This document shows, one piece after another, positions 37,288 to 50,000 of a DNA stretch of 64,000 bases. The position numbers and the translations under genes are program-made. Position 1 is the stretch's first letter. Each line of letters starts with the position of its first letter. The notes below the pieces were generated by a model. That model searched no databases. It was given only the letters and a program-made list of their open reading frames with translations, and was not told where the DNA came from. This stretch comes from Cymodocea nodosa (lineage: Eukaryota; Streptophyta; Magnoliopsida; Alismatales; Cymodoceaceae): positions 21,007,001 to 21,071,000 of the forward strand of contig CM072340.1 in the NCBI GenBank assembly GCA_036874045.1, given 5' to 3'.

Positions 37288-39770
37288 TTATTGGTCCTTC
37301 TTGTCCATGTCCTCCTCCTGAAAAGTGAAAACGCATATAAACTTGGAGGGACTGAATAAAACCCTCGTCTGATTCTCATCATTTCATGACCTAAGTAGGC
37401 TGTCGTAGCATTTATTATATATTTTATAGAAAGTCTCATTTCCTTTTCGTGAAATATTTCAACACTTCTCTATATTAATCTATTTTTCACCTTTTACTTA
37501 GTTCACATGGGACTATATTTTCCAATAAGTTTAACACAAAATCGTTTAAAAATAAATCACACCAACTTGATACAAATTAAATATATGATAAAAGACCCTT
37601 TCACTTATAAACCAACCAGTTTTAAATTAGTTGTCCACATTTCAACAAACTTCACATGGCCACATTTCAATGAACTTGACAGGGAAAAAAGGAAGAGACT
37701 AGGATCAATATAGACCAAACAAATCACTTATGCCAATGATTTCCAACCAAACCTGCATTATACTTGGAATTTGTTGGTAATTTTCAGTGGAACCATGGAT
37801 CTGAGAGATAATAGTTTGGTTTGAAGATTCGGCAGGAGATGGAAATGCTCCTGGTGAAGGAAACACTGGCATATTTGTCGCATGCTGGACATCTGAGCCA
37901 GCAGGTAATCTATAACCTGGAAACAATCCTGTTACATGTGGATGAGGAGTTACAGATAAAAGAGGACCTGAATTCAAGTTCTTCATATACGTACCAGCTG
38001 AAACCATATTGGGAATCAATCGAGATGGAAATCTTGGCAAGGGCAGGCACTGGATTGTTGGTGGTCGAGGACAAAATTGAGTATGACATAAACCAGCCAT
38101 AGCCTACATTAATTAAGAGAAATGTCAATATTTACAAGTCATCTTATATTTATCATCAAATGCCAATCACCCAACAAGCTCTGGAGTCTTCTTACTCGAA
38201 CTTGGTGTTGGAGGGATTTCGTGTATGAAATAGCATTATCCAACATGGATGCTAGGTCCGTCTGCAAATTGGCGAGGCACTACTACTTCAGATATGTGAA
38301 ATGATGATCTTGATATCAAACGTAGCAGGAGACATATTCGTCCCCAGTACTCAAAATTTATTTACGGCAGACTGAGAGATGTAAACATAACATGCTATCT
38401 ACTGATATATGAAGAACAGATCAGCTAGCTGTAGTTGGTTTGATTTTTCGAAGTTCACGACTTCTAACAAAGTTACATAACAAAAGTTGTTATATCTTCC
38501 ACGATCAAGTTGATTCCATTTTATCGTTTGATTCAAATTATAATACAAATGATCTGTTAGAATAGTAATATGAACCAAATGTGGTGTAAAAGTCATGAAC
38601 AGTGCAAATATGTGCTAATATACACTAAGTTGGTGCCAAACAATTATTAATCTATTAATTAGACACAGGTGATGATATGTATGCTCACACATTCTGTTCA
38701 TCAGTTGCATAAGAAGTACAAGCATTATGAACATCCAAATACAGAGACAAATTACTGACTAGTTCAGGAAGACGGTAAAGAAAATGTGAAAGGAAAAATT
38801 CTCGCAGACGAATACCTTGTCAGAATTGGGTACAAGCCGTCGGAGTTCTTGCAATTTCGATTTAATCTTTTCCCTTCTCTTCTGCGTAAATAAATACAAC
38901 CAGAACATACATGAAGCAGAAAAAGGAGAAAAGGAAACAGAAGTGGATCAATTTAAAATTTAAAATTCAAGATCGTGTGACTCAAGTATATATGACGATT
39001 GTTGGCTCACCCTCTCAGTTGAATTGTGCGTCTCCGCTGTCCGGTTCCTCTTCCGGGGAAGATCTGGCAACTGAAGATCACCGGTCTAGAATCAAGAAAA
39101 ACACCGTCGCAATATTCATTTTACCAGGCTAAGAATATAATTTAACTGTCAAAAATCTGAAACTTCGTGAATTATTACGTGCTTGGCAATAATAAATACC
39201 AACACAGATGAATTTTACTACTACAAGAAACACAAAAGAATGTCCTAAGAAAATTTTGCACTTCAAATAGCAACAGCCATTAGAGTGATAGCGACCATGC
39301 CAATTACTGCATTAAAGAATGAGGACAAATGGTTACTCGTGATTGAATGTGTACTATGAATAAAAAGTGAGAGGTTCAAAATTTTTAGATGTGGTGGATT
39401 AATTAGAACATCTTACGCTTTCTACCATATTGCTCTGAAACCGTCTACCTAAAAAGTTCCATCTAAATTAATCCATGACATGGTGAGTAAGCACCTTTGT
39501 TAGAGTTGAAGTGAATGTTTTGCTCACCTCAGCGACCGTGGTACTACCACTCCAAGCAATTGCATCTGCACCAGTAGCTCTAGCATGACTTGAGCTATCC
39601 ATCTCCTCGGAATCAGAATGGCGGCCACCATCCCCCTGATCGCTTTCCCCTCCGACATCCTTTCCGGCGGCAAGATCAGAAACGGGATCACTTCCTTCGG
39701 TGGATTTCTCGTCCTGGATAAACGATGTTGCAGGGGGAGCTCCGCCACTCGCTTCCTCGGAAAAGGACAT
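37288..39770 (-). CDS. bHLH transcription factor, PIF-like
   Basis: Six exons on the minus strand, 39770-39528, 39070-39011, 38881-38816, 38261-38196, 38103-37753 and 37317-37288, give 271 residues. All introns are phase 0 with GT-AG borders. The bHLH region covers about residues 91-145: basic part THNSTERKRREKIKSK, with H96-E100-R104 as needed for G-box binding, then LQELRRLVPNSDK and TDLASMLDNAISYTKSLQ for the helices. The loop and second helix, and the exon structure, are those of group VII (PIF) factors. The acidic serine-rich N terminus shows no active phytochrome B-binding motif. The C terminus is proline-rich. It is thus a PIF-related factor that may not bind phytochrome. Confidence 0.88.
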
Positions 39771-39899
39771 GATGATCAGGTCCGAGAAACTTCCATGAAT
39801 CGGGCGGGGATGTGCCTGCCAAAACCCACGATTCCGTAGCTGTCGCCCCAATGATCGTCGGTCGTCACACCTTCAATGGCAAGCAACAGCTACTTAGAG

Positions 39900-39932
39900 A
39901 GGCTACCACATATATCTATCTATCCATTTATC

Positions 39933-39964
<32 letters not shown>

Positions 39965-40199
39965 GGGCCGACCCACCGCCCCACGTACACTCGTCGAATC
40001 GCCGCTGCAGAGCGACTTGCGTCGGAGGGAAGTGACAGCGAAGCCATGACACATGTTCCAGCATTATACAATGTAGACCCAATGTTTATCTCGTCTTAAT
40101 GATGATGATGAGAATATAAATATATATATATATATAATGTAAATGTAAATAAATAAATATACATACATACATATATATAATGTAAATGTAAGTGCCTAT
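39900..40199. repeat. AT/CTAT microsatellites upstream of bHLH gene
   Basis: CTAT repeats (39915-39935) run into an AT dinucleotide tract (39936-39957). A second set of AT and ACAT repeats lies at about 40116-40185. They lie in the upstream region of the bHLH gene and might hide its TATA box. Confidence 0.8.
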
Positions 40200-40399
40200 A
40201 GTAAAATTACTGTGGACGCCATCTTCCCCAACGTACGTGCGTACTCTGTTCGACGAAGGTGCGTCCATCCAAGAAGGTGATCACACGCTCGTGCCCATTG
40301 GTGTGTTCTTCGTCGAGCGATGGTGATTGTGTGTACGTCCCTCAACGGTCGAACCTCTCCCCGTGAATCGAGACAGACGTCGATGGGTTGTGCTTCCCC

Positions 40400-40690
40400 C
40401 GCGTTCGTGCCCCCTCTGGTTCCCTGTACGTCGATGAGCCACTGCAAGCATTGGGCGCGCACAGCAATTGCGTCGAGCGTTGACGCGTCCGTCCGTCCCC
40501 CCCTTACCTCTTGCACAGCATGAATCGCAGTAGTGAGCATTTGCACCCATCTTGGTTCCCCATGCGTCGGCGAGCCACCAGGAGCATCGTGTGTGCACCG
40601 CAATTACGTCGAGCGTCGACACGTCCGTTCGTCCCCCCCTCCGTGTATCGCGTGAACTGCAGTAGTTGGCGCCCCTCCGGTTCCCCTTCT
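40400..40690. repeat. 136-bp GC-rich tandem repeat, about two copies
   Basis: The block CGTCGAGCGTTGACGCGTCC at 40471 returns with few changes at 40607 (CGTCGAGCGTCGACACGTCC), a period of 136 bases. The preceding sequences also match: ACCCCATGCGTCG-like and GAGCCAC words, then a GCAATTxCGTCGAGCG junction. The minus-strand open frame of 204 codons over this area is a product of the GC-rich repeat and matches no family I know. Confidence 0.75.
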
Positions 40691-41540
40691 CCACCCCCTT
40701 GGTGCAAATCCTAACCGTTGATAGAGGGCTAAGATTAAATCTCAACCCTCCATCAAAGCATGTGGGTGCCATCCCTGAGCGCCGAACCAGGGAAGTATCT
40801 GGCTTCCCCCTGCCCCTGTGGCACCTCCATCTCCCTTGTGAACAACCCTCGACGCCTCTGGTCTCCCTCCGCCCACCCCACCCCCACTCGTGCACGACGC
40901 CTGGCCGATTAAGTTATAACAGTATTTTATGACGTTCGATTAAGGAACGTCCTTTTTTAACGTTAGAAAAAACACGAACGTCATTTTTTTAATATAATTT
41001 ATAAGATAAATTATTTTTAAATATTCAACTATAGAATAATTTTGAAATATTTAACCGTAAAAAAGAGAAATATTCAAACATTGAAATACAAATTCATAAA
41101 GTTAAAACAAATTATTTTATTTAATGAAATAAAATTAAAAATATATTATCATATATATATATATATATATTAATATAATAAATAATTTAAATTTAATGTA
41201 CATTCAAATTATCAAAATTTTCAGTGAAATCATATTATTTTTATAAGTCTTCGTATTTATAAATTTTTCTAAACCTCTCCTTTTAAAAAACCGACGTTAT
41301 AAAAAATTTTAACGTTAGTTTTAGTCGAACTATAAATAACGTTCGATTTAATCATCTCATTAATTTGTTTATTAATTTTTATGAAATTCTCGATGATTTC
41401 ATTACGACGATAAAACATCAAAAATGAAAATTTAAAAGTAAGTCCAATATTTCGAATTTGACGGAACGGTGAAAACGAAAGTGGAGAGAGAGAGAGAGAG
41501 ATAAAGAAGAGAAGCGGAAAACAGCAAAAGAGAAAAACAG
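40691..41540. other. Intergenic DNA with AACGTT-rich edges
   Basis: After the tandem repeat the DNA turns AT-rich. AACGTT and GAACGT words cluster at 40931-40985 and again, partly inverted, at 41288-41348. This could be the subterminal zone of an unrecognised DNA element. No gene is seen. Confidence 0.35.
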
Positions 41541-42085
41541 CCTTGTGCGCCGACGCTGTCCGGGGAAGACGTGGCAACTGAAGATCACTGGCCTTGAATC
41601 AAGAAAAACACCGTCGCAATGCTCATTTTACCAGGCCAAGAATATAATTGAAACTTCGTGAATTATACATATTACGTGCTTGGCATCAACACAGATGAAT
41701 TTTATACATTGGGTCTTGTGTCGCCGATGAGCTTCATCTCCCGAAGCTGATCGGTACAGAATCGTGTCGATCCGTAAGCTTCGTCGTATCCCGCCGATTC
41801 GTCTTAGACTCTTGAACGCAGCAATCCATTCCCACCCACCGCCCTGCGTACGCTCGACGAACCGCCATTGTAGTAAAGGGACTTGCGTCGGAGGGAAGCG
41901 ACCACGCTCGCTCTCCGTGGACAGACGAAGCCACGACACTTGTTCTACCCAGCTAACAGACGGGTAGACCATGAGATGCATCGTTAAAAGAAGAATATCG
42001 AAATTCATAGTTTTTTTTTTGACGTCTCATTCGTAGATTAAAAAAAATAGCCCCATTGTTTATCGACATGATAGATCGATGATAT
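41541..42085 (-). pseudogene. Decayed partial duplicate of the bHLH gene 5' region
   Basis: The sequence 41546-41700 is a clear copy of 39028-39210, the end of bHLH exon 2 and part of intron 1. It shares AATCAAGAAAAACACCGTCG, ATTTTACCAGG and ACACAGATGAATTTTA. A second block, 41830-41900, copies 39968-40040 (CGACTTGCGTCGGAGGGAAG-type words) from upstream of the bHLH start. Between them exon 1 is lost and replaced by unrelated sequence. The exon 2 copy has a 10-base gap. It cannot encode a bHLH protein. Confidence 0.75.
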
Positions 42086-44670
42086 ATATTGAGAGGGAGA
42101 GGGAAGATATCTCGCATGAGTTTAGCGTAGATGAGATTTTAAAATATTCTATTTTAAATTTAATTAATAACAATATATATATATATATATCATATATTAA
42201 CTTAACTCTTACTTTTACTACACTCATATTTTTTACCCTTTACTTTACGTGTGACCGAAATTTATATTTACAATCACTTTAGAGGTGAATGTGCACAAAT
42301 TTACTATATTATTGTATAAATATTTTATCCTAAAAATAATTAATAACGAGTAAAATAATTCATGGTATTTTATCCTAAATCTCGTCCCTACCATTTACAA
42401 AACAAATCTTAATTAGTTGAGAAGGTGATATCTTTCAACTTCATTTGACGAACCTTGTCGACGGAAATTCCCTCAAATTTTATCTATTTTATTTGAAATG
42501 TTTCTCGATCGATAAATGAAGAATTGGAAGTGGACCTAATATTTGGTTATCGAAATTATCCCCCCCCCCCTCCCACCAGAATAAAAACCTTCCCATACAA
42601 AGTGTCTGATTAATTTATTGGTCATTTTATTAATGACGGGAAACCAATCTAGCTCGGTGGTTGGAAGTTTATGATGCAATGGAAGGCCCTAGTTTTCAAT
42701 TTGGCCACCTAAAATGATGCTCGACCTTGGGATAGCTAGAATGTTGTTGTATTCCAATTCAGATTCGTAAAATTTATTTTTAATTCTGAGATCATCTAGA
42801 AATGAAAGAGCATGGATATGTGATGATATAGAATAAAGAAATAAAAGAAAAGAGAGAAAAAGAATCATCTCGATCTTATCTTCTTCTCTCCAGCCACTAA
42901 AATCATATTTATCTTTTTTCTTTTTTTTTTATATCATCACATCTATCTTGTTACATCAGCCACTAGACATTTATCATGTTAAATCAGTGTAAACGAGAGA
43001 GATTTGATTGTGTTGAAGATGATGTATTTATTAAAAAAAATTATTTAAAAATGCGGTCATCTTTATATTTGAAAGAAAGAAGTAAGATGGAGGAAGTGGA
43101 ACAGACACCCCGCCCGTCACACGCGTCTACGGCGCCCGCACGCTCCAGTGCCCATGGATTCTGCAATTCTGCCTTCGTTGCTCAGCTCGACCGCCGCGCT
43201 TCCCGCCTCCGTTTCGCCTGTCGCTTGGGAACGAATCACACGACATCATCGGCATCGCCTTCTTCCGTTACCGACCCCCGACCATAAGAGGGGAGAAAGA
43301 CGACCGCTCGACAAAGCCCCGATCTGCTGACAGTCTTCTGAGAGAGGAGAGAGACGCTTTTCCTGCTACAATTACCACCGCCGACCGCTGCACGGCTCCC
43401 ACTTCTTCCCCGCTACGACGAACGCGCGGGCGCCCTTAAAGGCTTGAACTGCGGCGTCGGGCTTCCGGAATCCGAAACACCACTGGTTCTCTTCGTTGGG
43501 GCTAGACACCTGCACTTTTTTTAAAAAAAAAAGAAGGTGAAATAAAACAACAAAGGCCCCATTCGCCGGAAAGGCCTTGGGCCGGACACCCCGGCGGCAT
43601 CCGAAACTGTGGTCGCCTGATAATAATCGCTCCTCGTAATAAACTTTCATGAACTATATTTCCTTTATCAAAGATCAATTCGTTGCAGGAAGCACAGGCT
43701 TATTCATATGGCCCAATTTACCCACATCATGATTTCACGTTTCCCTTCAACTGCGAACTCAACTATCTTTTTTCGCAATTTGGTGGTTGGTGATGTTTCG
43801 GAGCAAAGTCTTGTAGCTGTACGTGTTTTAAAACCTTACAAATAGCCATATATGTTTTAATTTTTAATCACGTAAATAAGGTCAGGGAGATTTGTACAAA
43901 GTCTCGAGCTCCCAGCTCAACACAAGTTTGGTTACGTGGCAACCCAAAAGCTGGTACTATCCCCAGTCTCCACCTTCCCTGCTTGATGGTATCTGATCTC
44001 CCCCACGCCCAGCCCCAGTCTCCACCTTCCCTGCTTAACACTACCCGTTCCTCTTCCCCACACCCCTCCCCACATATAGTTGGAGGCATGCATATATATA
44101 AGGTGTATTTGTTAAATGCTTGTTCTATCAATAAGCATTTATACTCTTCATTATTTTATTTATCTTTCACTCTTTCATTTTGGAAGTTCAGAAATCAATT
44201 TTATGACTCTTCTAAGTTAAGCAAAGACGATTTTTTTTTTTCTTTCAAAATACATGTACAAGTAAAATTATGTAGTTATTTTATTATGTTCTAATGTAAA
44301 TCTATATCTTACAATATATGTTACGTAGTTAAATCAAAGAAATATGTAGTTATTTAAATCAATCAATTTCATATATTTTAATTGACGATAGTAATTTATT
44401 TATTTGTTTCGGAGACCAGCTAAAAAAATTATCGACAAATTATTTCTACATATTTATCGTAAATATTATTTTCAAGAAACTATTTAATCATACAATATCA
44501 TTTACTGTTTCAAAATATTTCTATTAACATTAAAAAACTCGTTAAATAATAAATTTAAAAATATACAAGTAATATTACTTTACAAAACAAATATAATTTT
44601 TTGAACTCTCTACTGTCTCATTTTTTTCTAAATTAGTTACAGTAATAGAGTTACAGGAAGGAGAGGATGA
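42086..44670. other. Intergenic region with an unexplained GC-rich patch
   Basis: Mostly AT-rich, with a C10 tract near 42559-42568. The patch at 43100-43650 is GC-rich and open on both strands (43148-43330 plus, 43372-43650 minus). I do not recognise either translation, and neither has a start, splice sites and stop that form a convincing gene. It may be the remains of a first exon or a captured gene fragment. Confidence 0.4.
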
Positions 44671-44689
44671 GATGATCCTGGAACCCCAT

Positions 44690-44697
44690 TATAAGTA
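44690..44697 (+). promoter_or_regulatory. TATA box of the glutamine amidotransferase gene
   Basis: TATAAGTA lies 183-190 bases before the start codon at 44880. This would place the transcript start near 44720, giving a leader of about 160 bases that contains a GAA/GAG-rich stretch (44762-44800). Confidence 0.5.
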
Positions 44698-44879
44698 GAG
44701 CCTGTGAGAGAAGAGAGGGAAAGCACCCTCACAGGTCACATGCAACAAGCGGTAGTCGTCGAAGAAGAAGAAAAAGAAGAAGAGGAGGAGGAGGAGACTG
44801 CATTGGCACCTGGGAAGCTTGTCGGTTCTCCATTGACGATACATATTTCACTACATTGACCCTTCTTTCCGCCGAAAGG

Positions 44880-46300
44880 ATGGCCAACAAGGACGACATC
44901 TTCGCCACTGCGACACTCCCTCGGGTTCTCGTCGTTTCTCGCAGAAGCGTCCGGAAGAACAAGTTCGTAGATTTCGTCGGTAACTTTCTTTATTCATATA
45001 TCTCCTCTGTGTTTATTTGCTTGCACGTACTTTTGATTTCTGCCACGCGCGACTCCAGCCATACCCGAGTTAATAAACGATGATTTACTACTAGCCTACC
45101 CATTGACAGGCGAGTACCACCTTGACCTCCTCGTAACCAACGGTGCCGTTCCCGTCATCGTCCCCCGTGTTGCCGGCATCCACAACCACCTCAATAGCTT
45201 CGACCCTTTCCACGGCGTCCTCCTCTGCGAGGGAGAGGACATAGAACCATCCCTCCATTCCACACCCACCGCCACCTCCTCCCACTTCTCCCAATCCGAC
45301 ATCGACGAGGTCCGCCGCCTCCACCGCAGCGACACCAACATCGACCACAACAAGGACGAGATCGAACTGGCCCTTGCCAACCTCTGCTTTCGTCGCAACA
45401 TCCCCATTCTTGGCATCTGCAGGGGATCCCAGCTCCTGAACGTCGCCTCCGGCGGTACTCTGTTTCTCGACCTTCAGAAGCAACTCCCCCGTGGAAACGG
45501 CAACGATGTCGTCCACATCGATTACGGAAATTACGACGGGCATAGGCATGGGGTGAGATTGGTGGAGGGCACACCGCTGGGATCCTGGTTTAAGGAGTCG
45601 TCGGTGGATGGCAAGATTATGGTGAACAGTTATCATCACCAGGGAGTGGAGAAGTTGGCAGGAAGGTTTGTCCCCATGGCGTTTGCCATGGACGGATTGG
45701 TCGAAGGGTTCTATGATCCTAACTGTTACGTTCCTGAAAAGGGTAGGTTCGTGGTTGGATTGCAGTTCCATCCGGAGAGGATGCGAATGTCGCCGGAATC
45801 GGAGGAGTTCGATTATCCTGGCTGCAAATCTGTGTATCAGGTGTGTACCTACCGGCGGTCGATATTGATGATTGGTATTTGGAATAATCATTGTTGGTGA
45901 CGATGTGTGCAGGAATTCGTGAAGGCAGTGGTATCTTGCCAGAAGATGACGAGAACCACAGGTTCTGTGCCGAAGAGCGTAATGGAGGTCCATCAGGAGG
46001 TAGAAAAGAAAGCGTACATTGCCAGGGTCGGCGCACCCACATTCGAAGGACTGGAGATTGAAGCTGGAGATGAGGTAATCAGCCTTTACTTTTCTGAACT
46101 TACTGTTCGTGCAAAATGATGGACTTCAGGTAGATAATGATGGGTTTTCGCAGTCGAATGGTTGGATTAAGTTCGGAGAAGAGGAAGAAACTGAAGCCGA
46201 GGGTGGCTGCAACTGCTTGATGAGTGAGGAGAAGGAAATGCTTGCGAGGACTATGATGGGGAAGGTGTCGATGGGGCAGTTGTCTGAGCTTCTCTTCTAG
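44880..46300 (+). CDS. Class I glutamine amidotransferase-like protein (GAT1_2.1 type)
   Basis: Four exons, 44880-44979, 45110-45840, 45913-46074 and 46154-46300, give 379 residues. The class I GATase triad is present: nucleophile C137 in [10 protein letters not shown], and H254 with E256 in LQFHPER. The layout belongs to the peptidase C26/gamma-glutamyl hydrolase-like group, and the sequence resembles Arabidopsis GAT1_2.1, a stress- and nitrogen-responsive protein for which glutamine hydrolysis has been proposed. The first exon ends DFVG with a phase 1 junction. For the last intron, two acceptors in the same frame exist (46129 and 46153); I chose the second because the first would leave only a 55-bp intron. 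It converges on the kinesin gene. Confidence 0.92.
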
Positions 46301-47068
46301 TATCACATACACGATAGTGCAAAAAGAAGCTCATGAGTCATAATTGTGTTCAAACCTGGAAATAAGACATGGAAGACACTAGTAGTATGCTTGTAGAAAA
46401 TACCTGGTACTAAATAAGACGAAGTTCAATCAGTGGCCCTTGTTTCGTTCATTGATTATGTCCTGACCGAACTATATTATATATTTATTTTACTTATTTG
46501 TTGTGGTTAGTCGTTACAGAATCAGGGTTATATGCATTGGTCTCCTATTTTTGGCAAAACAAAATCGTTCAGTAGTGGAGAGAAACCGATTTAGATATAC
46601 CAGCGGTGAACAAAAGATATTCAGCAAAGAGTATTGAAAAAGCCAAATTGCTATTATCGTTTTCGTTCTTGTGTATCACAACAGCAGAAACTGGATACAA
46701 TCTATATACAAACTGAAAGTATTAATTAAAAAATGACAATACCTCAATACAGGTTATCAATTAGGATATTCCAGGATACCATCTATTGTTGAATTATCAA
46801 TCGAAAAAATGAAAATACATCAACCAAGGGTGTAATTGCACTTGCACTCCTTTGATTGCATGTACCTCAGCGCTCTTTCCTCAACACATCTACTGCAAAA
46901 ACCAATTGCGCTCGAGTCCCATCTCGTGCTTGCCGAAATTCTGTCGAGCATTCCAAGGTAATGCTTTCATCAGAAGCATTCGGTAAATACCATTCATTAT
47001 CAATTCCAAATCAAGAATCAGTTGTTTCAGCAGTAGCACTGGTTTCATTCATATTCATGCACTGGTCA
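46301..47068. other. Intergenic region between convergent genes
   Basis: This contains the 3' flanks of the amidotransferase gene (+) and the kinesin gene (-). No gene is seen. The open frame at 46856-47080 has no family resemblance. Confidence 0.6.
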
Positions 47069-50000
47069 TTAGATCCTTAGCAGGTTGGCTATTGGATTCC
47101 ATCCTAGAAGCCACGGCTTTTTGCCTGCCGGAAGTGCAAAGTTCAGCTCAAACATCTCCTTCGACATGTTTCCAGTCTCGCAGAAACCCACCAAGTTAGC
47201 TACAAGTTGCGCACTTTCCTCCACGTGCACTGGGTCACTTGGATCTGTCCAGAGCTTGCAAGCTAGCTGAAGTTTTCTCTGTTTTGCATGGACAGGAATT
47301 TGCCATTTGTTATACAGCATCTCTCGCTCATCTTCAGTTAGTCGTGAATTCATCCTTTTCGAAAGGAACTCCCTCTCGCTTTTCAATGCCCTGATGCTGC
47401 ATCAGAAAACTGAAAGTTATAATATGGAATATGGAGGATCATATGTAACTGCATTACATACTTTAGTTAGATTACAGTATTTGAATTTTTATAATTATTA
47501 GCTTTATAATGATTATAAAATATTAAATTTGATTCTTTATATAATTTCATAATTTATTTATATTTGATTATCAAACATTATAATTTAGTTAAGTAAAGAT
47601 TATAACCAACCAAATAGGAGCTAAATGTAGATGGAGAATACTTAAATATACCTTGAAGCTAGTGAAATTGTATGTTCGTCTCCTGGAGCTGGACTTTCAG
47701 TACCTGACTGCACAAAATGTTGTTGCAACCAAGACAATCTTCGAAGCTCAACCTCCATGTATATTTGATCTGACGGATCACCTCGGAATAATAGGTAAAA
47801 CTGAGTTCGATGAATTATTGATACTTGGCAAACATCCCATAAATGAATAATCTGCCGCCTTTGTTCTCTGAACACGGAAAGCCAAGCCTCTGGAGTATTT
47901 TCTAGGTCGGATATGACATCATCAGCCACAGCTGTTTCGTGTCCTGCTCCCTCATTTGCTTCTAGCTCCAGTACCTAGTGTGATAATTTTTTGATAACAA
48001 GAATGTTAGATTAGCGGTAATTTGAAACATTTTGAATTCATAGCATTAAGGGAGATTCTTGGTACGACAGAGGGCCTATACCTGGCAAACAAGGAGCTGC
48101 TTTTGGTACTGTAGCTTAGCAACTCGTTCCTTCAGTTCAGTAACGTATGTCTTGATATTCCTTACATTCTCCTCAGCAGCATTCTGGAACATCTTCTGCA
48201 TTTTTCGCATGTTTACAGAACTGGACCTCCTGCAACAAGGTGTCCCCTCTCTGGATGAGATGTCTCCATCTTCACTCTTATTTGGTGTGGCCTTTTCAAA
48301 ACCGCAGACTGCATCTTGTCGCAGGTTGCTATCTGGATCCTTGTTTTCAAGGCCAACATCTAGTATCGTCTGAGAAGATGAATGTGGAGAACATGGGGAT
48401 CTGATAAGATGTGGTATGTTACTATTGCTGCTTAAGACTAAAGGAAGCATTTTCTTCTTCTTTGTTGGAGTTTTGAAGGATTTTTTAGCGACTTCACCGG
48501 TTTCATTGTTGTTAGGCAGACAAAGTACCAACTTGTCCAAGGACCTTTGAACACTTTCTAATTGCTCCTCAAGATTGGCTATGGTAGTTCCTTGAGTGTG
48601 CAGTCTAGTGATTTCTTCTTTAAGGTTGGTACTAGCTGCATCAGGTTCATTCCCAACTGCATCATTTACATCAACATCCTTGGCAAGAGATCTAACAGCA
48701 ACCATTTCCCTGATTTCAGCTTGAAGTCTGGCAACCGTTTCCTCAGCATTTTGATTTCCAAGTCTATGGCAGGCTACTTCTTTCTGCAGCACTTCTAATG
48801 CTCGCTTTGCTTCTATTCCAAGCTGTTCCTGCATGTGCTCAAGTTTGCGTATTTCATTCACAAGCATAAATGGAACTGTGGATGATTGCCTCATTGTATT
48901 CCTTGTCCTATTAGCTCTACCAGAATTCCTATCACAAATGCCAGGTGAAGGGCCTGAGAGGGTAAGACATTTGACAGGTCGGCAAGGAGAATCAAATGGG
49001 TTCCAATCCTGAGTGAAAAACATATATTAGCTAATGCAAAACATATAAAGACTACAGAAAATTTAACAGCAGCAGTCATCCTTAAAAAGAAGTCAATCAA
49101 TTGAACATTTTCCGTGAAAATTGTCCACATCAGGGAAAGTGTTGTACCAGCTTCTCATGATTTACTTTTTGTCGTAAATCATTGAGTTGGGACTGTGCAT
49201 GATCTCTTTCACGCTTCAGTTCTTCCATCTCCATTTCCATCTAAAGAATCAAATTAACTAAAGTAAATAGTTGGCTTTCTTTCAGCATTATATCACAAGA
49301 TGAAAAGATTGCATTAGACCTCTTTAATTTTCAGTTCTTTTTCCATCAGTAGCTCTTCTGAACATGAGCTTTTCTTAGATGGCTCAGGTGTTCGTAATTC
49401 TGCTTCAAGTCTGGCCACCTCCTTTTGCAATTGCTTGACTAGTTGTTTGTCTGACACCACCTGGTTGAGTAATAAAGAAATTTTTTCAAGACGAATGGAT
49501 GAGTATTTTTAGGAAAAAATACAATTTAAAATGACACAAGATGTATGATGTTGATACTTAAAATGAAATAGTTTAGCCTTTATATAACTCTCTCAAAAAA
49601 AACTTAATGACGTTGATAGTTTTAGGCATACCATGTTTACTTGTGCATTGTTTGTTACCTCCTTTGCACGGGTTGCAAAGGATAGAGTATTTCTTGATTG
49701 TTCAACATGGCTAAGTGCTGGACTCATGGTGCAAATAATTGCTGTCCTGGCATTTCCACCAAGAGAGAGCTGCAATATACGTGTGAGTTTTGAATCCCTG
49801 TATGGTATATGTCCACCTCTTTTACCCAAGCTGCATGAACAAAAAGAAAAAGCATGCAGCAGAAATATTACAATCTGATGGCTTTAAGAATCATCTGGTC
49901 AATTATCAAATATGATAGACTAAAAAAACCTTTCAGCCTTGTTAATTTTCTTAAGACCAATAGAAGATGTCATTTGCTTTCTTTATCGCTATGAGAAATA

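Noticed and set aside
40281..40895. 204-codon open frame on the minus strand
   Set aside because: It follows the 136-bp GC-rich repeat; other frames are open as well and no family resemblance is seen.
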